Below are positions 9,782-21,073 of a DNA stretch of 64,000 nt, one piece after another; position 1 is the first letter of the stretch; each line of letters begins with the position of its first letter. Origin of the DNA: Zychaea mexicana (taxonomy: Eukaryota > Mucoromycota > Mucoromycetes > Mucorales > Lichtheimiaceae); contig NW_026516676.1 of assembly GCF_025766255.1 (NCBI RefSeq), forward strand, positions 530,091 through 594,090. Direction: 5' to 3'. Below the pieces are notes generated by a model. The model made no database searches. It was not told where the DNA came from and was given only the letters and a program-made list of their open reading frames with translations. Position numbers and translations under genes: made by a program.

Positions 9782-12700
9782 TTAATACTTCAAGGTATCC
9801 CAGTATTGCGATTGGACCTGCTTGACTTTTTGAACCGTTTCAACACATTCTGGGCTTGGGGTAAGTAGTGTGGGTATTTCGGGAGATTCGCCTACCAAGA
9901 CTGACATGCAGGCATATGCAGACTTGGCAATGGACTCGAGATTATATCCACCCTCCAGCGCTAGTACGACACGGCCGTTGGCTAAGCTCTTGAGCATATG
10001 TGTCATTTGTCCGTATCCAGCCGGTGTGACATGACATTCTCCGATTTGATCTCCTGCGGCAGCATCGAATCCAGCAGATACTACGGTAAGTGAGAGAGAG
10101 CAGCAATTGAAAAGAGGTTATCACAATATATCGCTATCAAACGGGCCTAAGAATGGATAGCAACGTCTTTCTTTTACCTATTACAAGAGAGGGATCAAAC
10201 TCCATGGCGATAGGCATCACAATTTGTCGGAATGCATATAAATAATCACCATCTGTCATGCCAGAATCGGGCCAGGGAATGTTCACCGTTCTATATACGT
10301 GGTTGTTGTAACAAAATTTTGATCAATTCAAGAGAGTACACTAGATGCTGGAGGCAATTCTTCGTTTGAAAAAACCACGAACCTTCCTCTACCCTTTCCT
10401 CGACCAACATAGGCATGCCGGCCATGTTTGTCTTGTGGATAGAATGTCCCCTTTTCATATCTATGTAGAGAAATGTAAAGGATATCTCCATCGCTACTTG
10501 TCAGCTGTTGCGTGCCATTCCCTGAATCCGTGTCCAGTATATCGTGAGTTCTTTCTCGATCATGCATTGCTTTCGTTTTGTAATTACCAAAATGTATATC
10601 CCTGAGAAAATCAAAGGCATAAAAGAAACGTTAAATTGTAGCCAGGAAAGTACACGCTCGTTCCCAGCCTCCCAATGGACGAAAACTTACCAGTCGAGTA
10701 TAAGGATTCGTTCTACAAAAGGGAAATGTTCCTTGCAGTATCGAGCGGCGATAGCGACATTGTTCATCAAGCAAAAGCCCATGGCTGTGTCAAATTCGGC
10801 ATGGTGCCCTGGTGGTCGTACAATTGCAAAAGCGTTCTGCACTTTGTCGGTGACGACAGCGGAGCATGCCTCGATGACACCACCTGCGGAAAATAAGGCC
10901 GATTCATGCGAGTGCGCGTTCATATAGATCGAATTGTACTGTCTCGCCTGTTTTTCCAATTCTTTACGAGACATTCCTATACGTGTAATTCTCCAATTAG
11001 CAGCTAGAAATAGATCCAGACATAGTTTTTTTCCTTTCTCTTTCATCCACAATAGGACTCTCCTCCCTTCAATATCTCTTTTGTGCACCTTCTGTTTGCC
11101 TCAAAGTCTGATAATAACGCGGGTCATGCGTTGCAAGAACTTCGGCTTTCGTCGCTTGCCGTATTGGTATTTTGGTGCAGTTGTTCAACAGTCCATTTTC
11201 TTCCATGCACTTGTATATGCTGTAAATACGGCGAGGATCTTCGGGATGCGGGTCATCATCGTCACCAGCATGACCAAGCTGTGCATGAAGCGACATAACA
11301 ACATCGTATACATATCCAGTCGTGAGCTTATGTCGTGACATGCGCTTGTAATCCAGATCCGTTTCCACTCCTTCTACACTTGACGACCGATTTGGCTGTG
11401 CTGTTACAAATTCGTCACTGAGAGGCGAGTCAGCCTGTTCTGCAGAATAAAAATCGTCATTATCGTCGTCGCCAGCTTCTTCGTCAATATGTTCTGGCCC
11501 AGTCAGGTTTTTCATGTTTGCAGTGTTTGCCAACGAGGTAGGATCGCTCTGATTTCGGGATCCTTCCTCGCACGAATGTACTGCATCGTCTGATAGCGGT
11601 GTCGAAGAAAAAGAAGATAACGTTGTCGATGGTGGACTTGTGGAGGCATATTGTCTTTCAGGTGTTTGCTCGTCGGATAATGTTTCTTTCGCAGTTGCTG
11701 CTGAAGGTGATGTAGACGGTTTTTGTGCTGTTGTTGCTTCTGGTGCTACTGTTAGTACAGACGTGATCGTGTCTCGCTCAATGGCTTTGCTGGTGACCGG
11801 CGGCTTTTCTGCTGCAGCGGGATCCGTATTTTCCTTTGAGATGAGACCGTCAAGATTAGGTGTTGGTGCTGCCGAACCAAGTTGCTCGTGAACAGGAAGG
11901 AGTGGAGGAGAATCAATGGAGACTTCACAGTCCCGTGGATCGTTAAGGTTAGTCTTGAGCGGTTCTGGTGCGGTAGGTAAGGTTGTATCTATAGTTTTGT
12001 CCTTTTCGCCATTAATCTCTTTTTCTTTATACACTGATTGTTCGAACGACAATGCCGCTGTTGGGGGTGGCAGAGCAGGTGTATTGTCATTGTCGTTATC
12101 GTCGTCCATAGCGTCAAAACGATCATCGGACTCTTGTGAGCTTCGTAGCTCGTCCACTTCGTATGGCACAACGTCGTGGCTCTTTTTGGGCGTACCATGT
12201 GTCATCCGGATACTTTCAAGTTCTTCGTCTCCTTCTTCATCGAATTTCTCTTGGTTCTCCTGCTCTTCAACAGCATCTTCAAGAATGCCATCACTGCCAT
12301 TCACATCATCATCATCATCCGGTTCTGCAATAACTCGGCCGTGCTTACTCGTCGTCGTCGTATTTGTTGTTTTTAATATTTTGACATCCTTCTGTACGTC
12401 TGCTGCTTCCTCTTCTTCTTCAAAGAGTTCGTCTAACTCGTCTTCATTATCATCATATAGGGACTGTCGCTGTTGCGTTTGGTTCACCTGTGCTTTCTTG
12501 CCCCGTAGGTCACTACGTCGATCTTGCATAGGGACAGGAGCAGCAGTGGCGCCGTCTTTACTACTACTGTCCGAATCATCGCTATTTGAACCGCCGAAGG
12601 GGTTCAGATAGTTTATTGTAATGTTCTTCGTTCGTTTCGCATTGTCGCCTTTGGTGGAGGTTCGCTTGAAGAGGCGACTACGTGTAGGAGGAGGAAGTGC

Positions 12701-13291
12701 AAGTGCTGGCTCGTCGTCATCATCATCCAGAGTCAAATCAATGACGGTTGGCACTTGACGGAGAGACGATGACGATGGTACAGGTGGAGACGATGGTATA
12801 GCAGCAGCAGCAGCTGCTGCAGCTTCCTGCGAGGATGATGGTGATGATGGTACCGGTCGAGATGACGACGACGACGATGATGCATGCTGTTGTTGCTGTT
12901 GATATTTGTGCTGAGAGCTCCCAAATACAGTTTTTTGTCTTTTGCACGGTCGTAAATCGAGCTTTTCAAAGAAAGGTAGTTGTTCGTATACCCTGGAGCT
13001 AGCTGTCACACCAGTCGCGCCTTTTCCTTTATCGCTACCGCCATTAGTACGTGTATTGTCATTGCTGCTGCTACTCACACTGCTGGTGCGTGTTAGACCA
13101 CTACTGCCAGCGATTGAGATAGGGATGGTTGCCGTTGAACAATCGCTATTTAAGGTGACACCGGTGAGCGTTTTGACAGGGATCACGGGTTGTTGATCTC
13201 CTTCATCAATGTTGCGGGTACGTTTCGAAGCTTTATCCACGATGGTGCCGTGATCTATGGTGTGAGCATATCGCGAAGAATTTTTCTCCAT
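9782..13291 (-). CDS. HDA1: Class II (Hda1-type) histone deacetylase
   Basis: Six minus-strand exons (11089-13291, 10691-10976, 10588-10601, 10383-10521, 10178-10290, 9782-10080) join to 1017 residues. The first ~660 residues are disordered, with Ser/Pro/Glu/Asp runs. The catalytic domain follows: HPEDPRRIYSIYKCM, NAFAIVRPPGHHAE (catalytic His pair), ILILDWDIHFGNGTQ (zinc Asp and His), LYISLHRYEKGTFYP, VNIPWPDSGMTDGDY, VSAGFDAAAGD (zinc Asp) and LALEGGYNLESIA. Class II deacetylases remove acetyl groups from histone tails and help silence chromatin. The metal ligands are present, but the second His of the usual DVHHGNG is Phe. Exon 3 is only 14 bp. The protein stops soon after the catalytic domain, with no Arb2 domain. 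The start at 13291 was preferred over an upstream in-frame ATG at 13408. Confidence 0.88.
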
Positions 13292-14045
13292 CGCGCCAAA
13301 GTGAGAAGGAGAAAGTGTGTGGTTATAGAGGTAAGTGAGCCCTTTGAAAGGAGTAGGTACTACGGGTTGGCAGCAAAATGTGGATATAGTGGCTTGCCGG
13401 AAAACCAATGCCCGCTAAGTAATGGGTGCAACAGACCAGGAAGGAGGGGAAAAAGAGCGAAAGCAAAAGCCAATGCCCACCATCCCTTCTTTTTTAACCC
13501 CCCCTCATTTGTAAAGCACGTGACTTGGTTCTTCTTCAAATGCTTGTGGAAAGCATCCCTTGCTACATTGGCCGAGTTTGTATGCTCTAAACAGTACCAT
13601 CTTCATTCCACATATTATCGTGCTACTTAGCTACACTTCTATAATAGACATTGAAGCGTCGTACGTACTCTCACAGCAGCCACTTTATAGAAATGAGCTC
13701 GATAGAACTGATTGAAAGTACAGAATAAATATAACGATCAATCCTCTCGCCATTGATAGTGTCAAAAAAGGACGACAAGACTAATTTCCTTCATAAGTAG
13801 CAAGAGTACAGTATTGCAATGGCGTGGCTATCTAGTCACTGTGGAGGGTTAGCAAGTGAATTTCGAGACGTTATAATCGTAAATCAGTGCAAAAAACACG
13901 TACTCTAGTGGCTCGATCAAACTAGTGCGAGCGCTGAGTGACAAATTTAGAACTTTATGTTGGCACTGTGCGGACGGCGCGCTTTTCGTTCTATTTCTTC
14001 CCAGATCTTCTCTTGATCTGATCCTACGCTACTTTTTTTTTTTCC
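13292..14045. promoter_or_regulatory. Divergent promoter region, deacetylase / HtrA protease
   Basis: About 750 bp separate the head-to-head starts of the deacetylase and the protease. The first 117 bp remain open in the deacetylase frame. The rest has no gene-like frame. A T-run precedes the protease ATG. Confidence 0.4.
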
Positions 14046-17000
14046 ATGATTCCACAACACGGCGATCAACCGACTCTACCTAAAGAAAGAAACTTTGAAG
14101 GCGGTGACTCACCTGCACCTAGCCAACACCCTGCCAAGAGACGAAAGAGAGAAGAACAAAATGGTTCTGCTTCTGCTCCGTCGCCTTCTGGCGAGCAACA
14201 CGCAGAAAATGAGCCTCGCAACAGCGTGATTACTGACCATATGGCTGTGGACGAGCCTGCAGGAGGCACAAGCGATATTGCTCCTCTTAAGCCCTCAAAG
14301 TGGCAGTCTACCATTGAGGAGGTTGTCAAAGCGATCGTCTCGATCCGCTTCAGTCAAGTTGCAGCATTCGATACTGAAGGTAATTGAGATTTTGAGATCT
14401 CCCCTTGGGTGTTTGTGTGTGTAAGTTTTTACTCAAGCTCTAACAACATAATACTCCACTTGGTAAATCAGGACCGGAAACATCGGAAGCATCGGGTTTC
14501 ATCGTAGATGCGAAGAATGGCATTATTCTCACGAATCGTCACGTTGCTTGCGCAGGTCCATTTGTGGGTGAGGCTGTCTGCCACGATCATGAAGAAGTCG
14601 ATGTCTTTCCGATCTATCGCGATCCCGTGCATGACTTTGGTTTCCTAAAGTACGTATCTATTAGTAGCATTTAATTGCGTCTTTGCTGCGGAGAATAGGA
14701 AGGTTCCTTGGCTTTTCCATTTTTTTTTTTGAGCTAAAAAGGGAATCACGTTATAGGTTTGATCCAAGTAAAATTAAGTACATGCCTGTTACTCAGGTGG
14801 AACTGCGCCCTGAATTGGCAAAGGTGGGCTTAGATATCCGAGTCGTAGGGTAACGTGTTTAACTTTATATTGATTGTGGCACGCACTAAACAGAGAAGGA
14901 TATAATGAAATTGACGTAAGGCTTCCTATTTAGTAACGATGCTGGTGAAAAGCTGAGCATTTTGGCAGGCTCGATATCGCGTTTGGATCGTAACACGCCG
15001 GACTATGGTGATTTGACATATAATGATTTCAACACATTCTATCTGTAAGTAGGGATGGCGATCTTCACGATGGGCTGGGAAGAACGTAGGAAGGGTGGCG
15101 GGGACGGTGGATAACTATGTGTACTAGCAGACGGGGTACTTATAAGATGTGCTATAGACAAGCTGCTTCGAGCACAAGTGGTGGAAGTTCCGGCTCACCC
15201 GTGATTGACCTTGACGGTAATGCTGTTGCATTACAAGCTGGTGGCCACACCAAAGCAGCCACGGATTTCTTCTTACCTCTCGACAGAATTAAGCGTGCCC
15301 TTCAATATGTACAACGTGGTGAACCTGTTCCTCGAGGTGATGTTCAGGCTCAATTTGTGTAAGTAATAAGTACAAAGAGGGGAAAATAAGCGACTAACAT
15401 CAGTTGAAAGCTGGTTGGTGAATGAATGAGATGCTTAATACCGTTGCTGTTGTGTACTGTAGATATCGTCCTTTTGATGAGGTGCGTCGTTTGGGCTTGA
15501 AGGCCGAAACTGAAGAAAAGCTTCGAAAGGAATTCAAGGACGAGATTGGTATGCTAGTTGTTGAGACAGTGTTGCCAGAAGGCCCAGCACATGGCAAAAT
15601 GGAAGAAGGCGATATTCTTCTGACCATGAATGGCCAATATGTCACTCGATTTGTGTCCTTGGAAGAAATGCTGGATTCGAATGTCGGAAAGGAAATCAAT
15701 GTTGTGATTGAGCGAGGTGGCAAGACAATGGAACTGACCGTGTGTGTCGGTGATCTTCATGCCATGTAAGTTGTGGGAAGACAAGGCTTTTAATCATTTA
15801 AAGTTTTATTATGCGCATAATAATCATTCTAACCCCTTTTTAGCACACCAGATCGATACGTTGAGGTGGGCGGTTCTAAATTGAACGAAGTTTCATATCA
15901 GCTTGCTCGTGCTTATTGCGTACCTTGTCGCGGTGTATACGTTGCTGAACCCTCTGGCAGTAAGTTTACATTTTCTTTTTTTGAAAAAATCAAACTTACA
16001 TGTTCATTAGTGTTTAGATTGGATGGCCCAGACAATGGCTGGATTATCAAATCAGTGGATGATAAGGACACACCCAATTTGGATACTTTCATTGAAGTGA
16101 TGAAAGGTATTCCCGATCGCGCACGTGTACCTGTCGTTTATTACTCTATCGCCGACACACACACGATCCTCGTCTCAGTTGTCCAGGTTGACCGCCACTG
16201 GTCTGGCTTCCGTTTGGCTGTACGAAATGACAAGACCGGTCTGTGGGACTTTACTGATTGCGGCGCGCCCATTCCTCCACGCCCCATCGAACCTTCCACC
16301 AAGAAGTTTATCGAGCTGGATAGCAGTATGGGCCCATGCAAGGAATTGATTCGTTGTCTAGTTAAAGTGAGCTATTACATGCCTTGTCGGATGGATGGTT
16401 TCCCACGGAACCGCAAGCTTGGTGCGGGTGTCGTTATTGACAAGGAACGGGGCTTTGTTGTGGTTGCACGCAGTATTGTGCCTACTGCCATGGGTGATCT
16501 GACAATCACCGTGGCGGACTCATTGGTTATCCCTGGCAAAGTGATTGTAAGTTTATCTTTGCAGATGTGTGGAGTGTGGTCAAATCTAAGCTGTGTTGTC
16601 CTCACCGACGTCTTCTGTTTATAGTATCTCCACCCAACACACAACTTTGCCATTGTCAAGTACGATCCCAAGCTTATCGGCGACACGAATGTCTTGAGTG
16701 CCCCCATTAGCGACAAGACGCTTGAACAAGGCCACAAGGTTACCTTGGTAGCTCATAACCACAATCAACGGCCCGTGTGTCTGAACACTGTTGTCACTGA
16801 CATTACCTGTGTGACAATTCCGCACAATGGCGTAAGTTGTGTAACAAAAGCATGCATCAATTGTGTACACAATTTAATACTAATCCAACGGAAAAACTGA
16901 ATCTTAGACTCCTCGGTTCCGGGGCATCAATCAAGACGGTATCACTCTCGACACACCCTTAGCACTCCAATGTTCGTCTGGCCTGCTTGCTTCTGCAGAG

Positions 17001-17834
17001 GGCAAGGTACAAGGATTATGGCTCAGCTATTTGGGTGAGCGAAATCTGAACGGCCACGACAACGAGTATCATCTTGGCTTGCACATCTCTACAATTTTGC
17101 CTGTTCTGCAACGTTTACAACGCAATGTCCCTGTCGAGCTACGAAGCTTGAACGTGGAATTGATGCCTGTTCAAATGGCACAAGCATCAGCCATGGGTGT
17201 GTCTGATGAGTGGATCCGCAAGGTTCAAGATGCCAACCACGCAAAACATCAGATTTTCATGATCCGACGAACAGAAGCATGTAGTGAAAGCGGCAACGTA
17301 CTCAAGGAACTCGACTTGATCTTGGCAGTGAACGGCAAAACCATCACGCGCATGTATGAGATGGATGTACAATACGAGGCCGAAGAGCTGGAGATGACCA
17401 TCCTACGACAAAAGAAGGAAATGACGGTCACGGTGAAGACATCCCCCGTCACTGGCGCTGGCACAAGCCGCTTGGTATTCTGGGGCGGTGCTGTCTTGCA
17501 AGAACCTCACAAGGCAGTTTTGCAGCAAAGCAAGACGTTGCCATCCAAGATTTATATTTCGGCACGGTCCAAGGGATCGCCTGCGTACATGTATGGATTG
17601 GTGCCTACAAACTGGATCACACACATCAACTCAGTTCAGGTAGTCACCCTGGATGATCTCATTGCCGCTGTCAAGGATATTGCGGACAACACGTATGTGC
17701 GTGTACGCTGCGTTAGCTTTGACAATGTCCCGATGATGCTTTCGGTCAAGATGGTCAATCACTATTTCCCCTTAGTAGACATGGGTATGGACTCTAGTGT
17801 AGAATGCGGATGGAAAAAGAGAACCATCTCTTGA
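14046..17834 (+). CDS. NMA111: Nma111-type HtrA serine protease with PDZ domains
   Basis: Ten exons (14046-14379, 14472-14649, 14757-14849, 14934-15044, 15158-15358, 15463-15765, 15844-15959, 16011-16546, 16625-16831, 16908-17834) give 1001 residues, close to the family size. After a polar, possibly nuclear N-terminus come the triad blocks: His ~135 in ILTNRHVAC, Asp ~166 in [10 protein letters not shown] and Ser ~250 in [14 protein letters not shown] domain follows ([20 protein letters not shown]). Then comes a degenerate second protease-like and PDZ half ([20 protein letters not shown]), the duplicated layout typical of Nma111. In yeast this nuclear protease promotes apoptosis-like death and has a role in lipid homeostasis. 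All introns keep frame. It diverges from the deacetylase, and its 3' end was later duplicated (19440-19830). Confidence 0.93.
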
Positions 17835-18086
17835 AAACGATAATGCAGTGCATGATTAGTGCACAAACAACATCAACACTCTTACCACGCACCGCTCTTA
17901 CTTTCTCTCCCCTGTGCATCCCATCATATGTACATCACTCAAACACTTGCATGTTTCTATTTGTTGTAAATTTAGATAAACTATAAAAGTCTTTAAATTT
18001 CTCATCTTTTCGTTTCCTCTTTCTTCGCGCACCACACACACTCTGCTCGTTACTACTCTTCTCTCTCTACAGAGCACTTTGCAACA

Positions 18087-19161
18087 ATGCTCAGTAAAAA
18101 TGAAATGTCATCATCAGCGTCATTAGGGACACGTTCTTACACCACTGATAGTAGCACTGCTGCATCCTTAGCTTTTCCACGCACCAAACCGTTCAATTTT
18201 TGGGTCAAGCTTGGAATTGCAGGCGTTCTTGCCTATTTGACGATCCAAATGATCAATATCGAAACTCATGGACGAAGATTACAGACAATGAATCCAGAGG
18301 ATTGGAAAAAGGTGATGGAGGGCCACCCTTATCAACGGCCTGCACCAGACGCTTCGCGTGGTCCATGCCCAGCCATCAACACGCTCGCCAACCATGGTTT
18401 CATCAACAGAGACGGACGGAACGTGACACAAAAGCAGTTGTACGAAGGAGTTGTGAAACTGGGAATGGCGCCCCTGGCTGCACACTTTATATCGCGTTTA
18501 CCCTACTCTATGTTTAAGCAGCACCACCCGCCTGATGGTCCATTTTCCTATTTTCGATCCGCCAAGACCATCGATTTGGAACAGCTTGGGATCCATAATA
18601 CCATTGAGCACGACGTCTCTCTCAGCAGATCCGATGTGAATCTGCCGCCATATAGTACGATTCAACTCGTCCCTGAACGTCTCGAGCAGATGATATACAT
18701 TGCAGCAAAGCGGACAAACGGAGAAAAAGGCGATCAGCAGCAAAAGCAACAAGTGTATATCTTGGATAAGGATGTGTATGACCACCGTAAACTATGTTGG
18801 CTCGAGTCAATACGCGATAATCCTTACTTGTTGGTGGGACTCAATCAGCAGGTAAAAAGGAAACGGAACCTAGCGATAGTGCGGGGGAAGAATTTATAGT
18901 AGAGATTGATGCTGTTGTTTTTATCTCTAGATGGCCATCACGGCAGAGACGGCCGCGGTGCTAGATATTTTGGGCCGTAACCTAGCTATTTCAGAAGATC
19001 ATCTTCGATCATTTTTCCTCGACGAGAAAATTCCAGCGGACTGGCATCCGCCCCATGATTCGTCGACACTTGGGATGTTTAAAAGGCTCTGGGAGAGCTT
19101 TCAAGGTGTGCAGAAAAGTAAAGCAACTTTACCTCGAGATAACAGAGAGGGAAGCGATTAA
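18087..19161 (+). CDS. Heme-thiolate peroxidase/peroxygenase, membrane-anchored (paralog A)
   Basis: Two exons (18087-18851, 18931-19161) give 331 residues. The chloroperoxidase/unspecific-peroxygenase signature is present: RGPCPAINTLANHGFINRDG with the axial Cys ~94, and GIHNTIEHDVSLSRSDV with the distal acid Glu ~174. The C-terminal exon carries DHLRSFFLDEKIPADWHPP, also seen in the family. Family knowledge: these enzymes use H2O2 to oxidise or hydroxylate organic substrates with a Cys-ligated heme. Residues ~37-58 form one hydrophobic segment (FNFWVKLGIAGVLAYLTIQM), so this copy is probably a type II membrane protein, not a secreted one. A Gln/Lys-rich loop precedes DKDVYDHRKLCWLESIRDNP. 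It lies 250 bp after the protease gene, same strand. Confidence 0.85.
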
Positions 19162-19439
19162 TTGCAGTATGTATGCACCTATATCATGATGCCCCATATA
19201 CACATTATTGCGTACCATATCCTGCTTAATGTAGTGCTTATTACAATAAACTCAAACGCGCCAAGCCCGCACATTTGTAATTGAGAACACAGAAAGTTGT
19301 AGGACCTAATTATCAGAAGACACCATACACCTATTGTCAATAGACAGCATTTTATTACGACACTATAAGTAAAGTTCATAGTACTGGTAGAAGCCCATTA
19401 AATGTTCTCTAACAGTAAAGGTTTCCCTCATTATCCTAG

Positions 19440-19830
19440 ATAGATTCTGGGTAAAGCAAGACAGCGCTTTCAATACTTTGTTTTTGATTGCGTCAAAGGA
19501 TTAAGATATGCGTACATGCAATGGTTTTAGTGCCTTCAAATGTGATTATCTATATCAACTCAACTCAGCTGGATGATCTCGTTACCATTTATGTGCTGCC
19601 AAGGGTATTCTATCAGCATTTTGTATATGCGTGGATGATGCATAAAGATTCAATGTAATCCCATGAAATCGCTCTTATTCAAGATGGTCAACTAGTGTTA
19701 TCTTTTGAAAGAGATTATCCATGAATGCTAACGTAGAACAGGAGTACAAAAAGAGAACAACTCTGTATGCAGAGCATGATAAAGTACAGAATGTGCATGA
19801 CTACAGTAGTGCACGCTGACAGATATATCA
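19440..19830 (+). pseudogene. Decayed copy of the NMA111 3' end
   Basis: This stretch aligns collinearly with the last ~400 bp of the protease gene and its 3' flank. TACATGCAATGGTTTTAGTG matches the region at 17587-17602. ATCAACTCAACTCAGCTGGA then TGATCTC matches 17625-17660. TCAAGATGGTCAACTAGTG matches ~17747. ACAAAAAGAGAACAACTCT matches ~17812, followed by matching 3' flank (GCATGA, TAGTGCAC). Small insertions, deletions and stops break the frame everywhere. It marks the left part of a duplicated block whose right part is peroxygenase paralog B. Confidence 0.7.
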
Positions 19831-20014
19831 TACACACATCACATACATCACACATACATCACATACGCATCACACATACACACTTGCATGATTTTATTTC
19901 AAAAGATTTTGCGAGAAGTTTTGCTTTTTCCCATTTTTTTTCGCTCGCCACGACACACACCTTCCACTTATCTTCACACACAGCAGATAACTTTGGGCCA
20001 AGAGTAGTTTTACA

Positions 20015-21073
20015 ATGGCTGATGATAAAAATAAGATACCGTCATCCTCAGAAACACCTGTAAAAAGCAGGTCCTCTGCGCCTCCCCGAGCCAGTTCATC
20101 CACACAGTTAAAGCATATGGAAGAATGGAGAAAGGTAATGGAGAAGCATCCTTATCAGCGGCCTGCACCCGACGCTTCGCGTGGTCCATGCCCAGCCATC
20201 AACACGCTCGCCAACCATGGTTTCATCAACAGAGATGGGCGGAACGTGACACAAAAGCAGCTGTACGAAGGAGTTGTGAAGCTAGGAATGGCGCCCCTGG
20301 CTGCACGCTATATCTCCAGTATGCCATATTCTCAGTTTAAACAACATCATCCGTCCGACGGTATATTTTCCTATCTCCGAGGGTATGCCGAGACCATCGA
20401 CTTGGAACAGCTCGGAATCCACAATGGTATTGAGCACGACGTCTCTCTCAGCAGAAATGACGTGAATCTGGCACCCTGTAGTTCTGTTCAGCTCGTCCCT
20501 GAGCGAGTCGAGCAGATGATCCAGATTGCCGCAAAGCGGACACGCGCGGAGGGTGATAAGGATAAGCAAAAGAGCAGCCAGCAGCAACAGGAACAACGGC
20601 TGTATATTTCGGACAAGGATGTGTACGATCATCGTAAGCTGTGTTGGCTCGAATCAATCCGGGATAACCCTCAGTTGTTAATGGGTCTGTTTCAACAGGT
20701 GAGAGGAGAACAGCACTTGCTTGTGACTTTTTTTATTATGACATATATGCATTGATGGTGAATTGAGAGGCAAATCAGAATATATATATAAAAAGATTGA
20801 CGCAGGTTCTGTTCGATATCGTAGATGGCCATTGTAGCAGAAACTGTCGCACTTATGAATATACTTGGCCGTGATCAGGCCATTCCGGAAGATCATCTTC
20901 GATCGTTTTTCTTGGAGGAAAGGATTCCAGATGACTGGTACCCGCTGCAAGCTTCGTCCATATTCAAGACGATGAAGCGATCCTGGGAGGCTTTCCAAGG
21001 AGTACGCAACAGTACTGCAATGTTGCCTCGAGATGAAGGGGAAGGAGGGAGCTCGGGAAAAAAACAGAAATAG
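20015..21073 (+). CDS. Heme-thiolate peroxidase/peroxygenase (paralog B, no anchor)
   Basis: Two exons (20015-20698, 20825-21073) give 310 residues with the intron in the same place as in paralog A. From PYQRPAPDASRGPCPAINTL onward it is very similar to A, with axial Cys ~59, EHD at ~140-142 (GIHNGIEHDVSLSRNDV), DKDVYDHRKLCWLESIRDNP and EDHLRSFFLEERIPDDWYPL. The N-terminus differs completely: a short Ser/Pro/Lys-rich leader and no hydrophobic segment or signal peptide. It therefore looks cytosolic, whereas A is membrane-anchored. The DNA upstream also matches the upstream of A in part, as expected from a block duplication. It could have its own regulation, since the copied promoter region is interrupted by CA-rich repeats (19830-19885). 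Confidence 0.85.

Noticed and set aside
11640..12611. Plus-strand Ser-rich frames opposite the deacetylase N-terminus
   Set aside because: They come from reading the low-complexity acidic/Ser region backward; the minus frame continues into a full catalytic domain.
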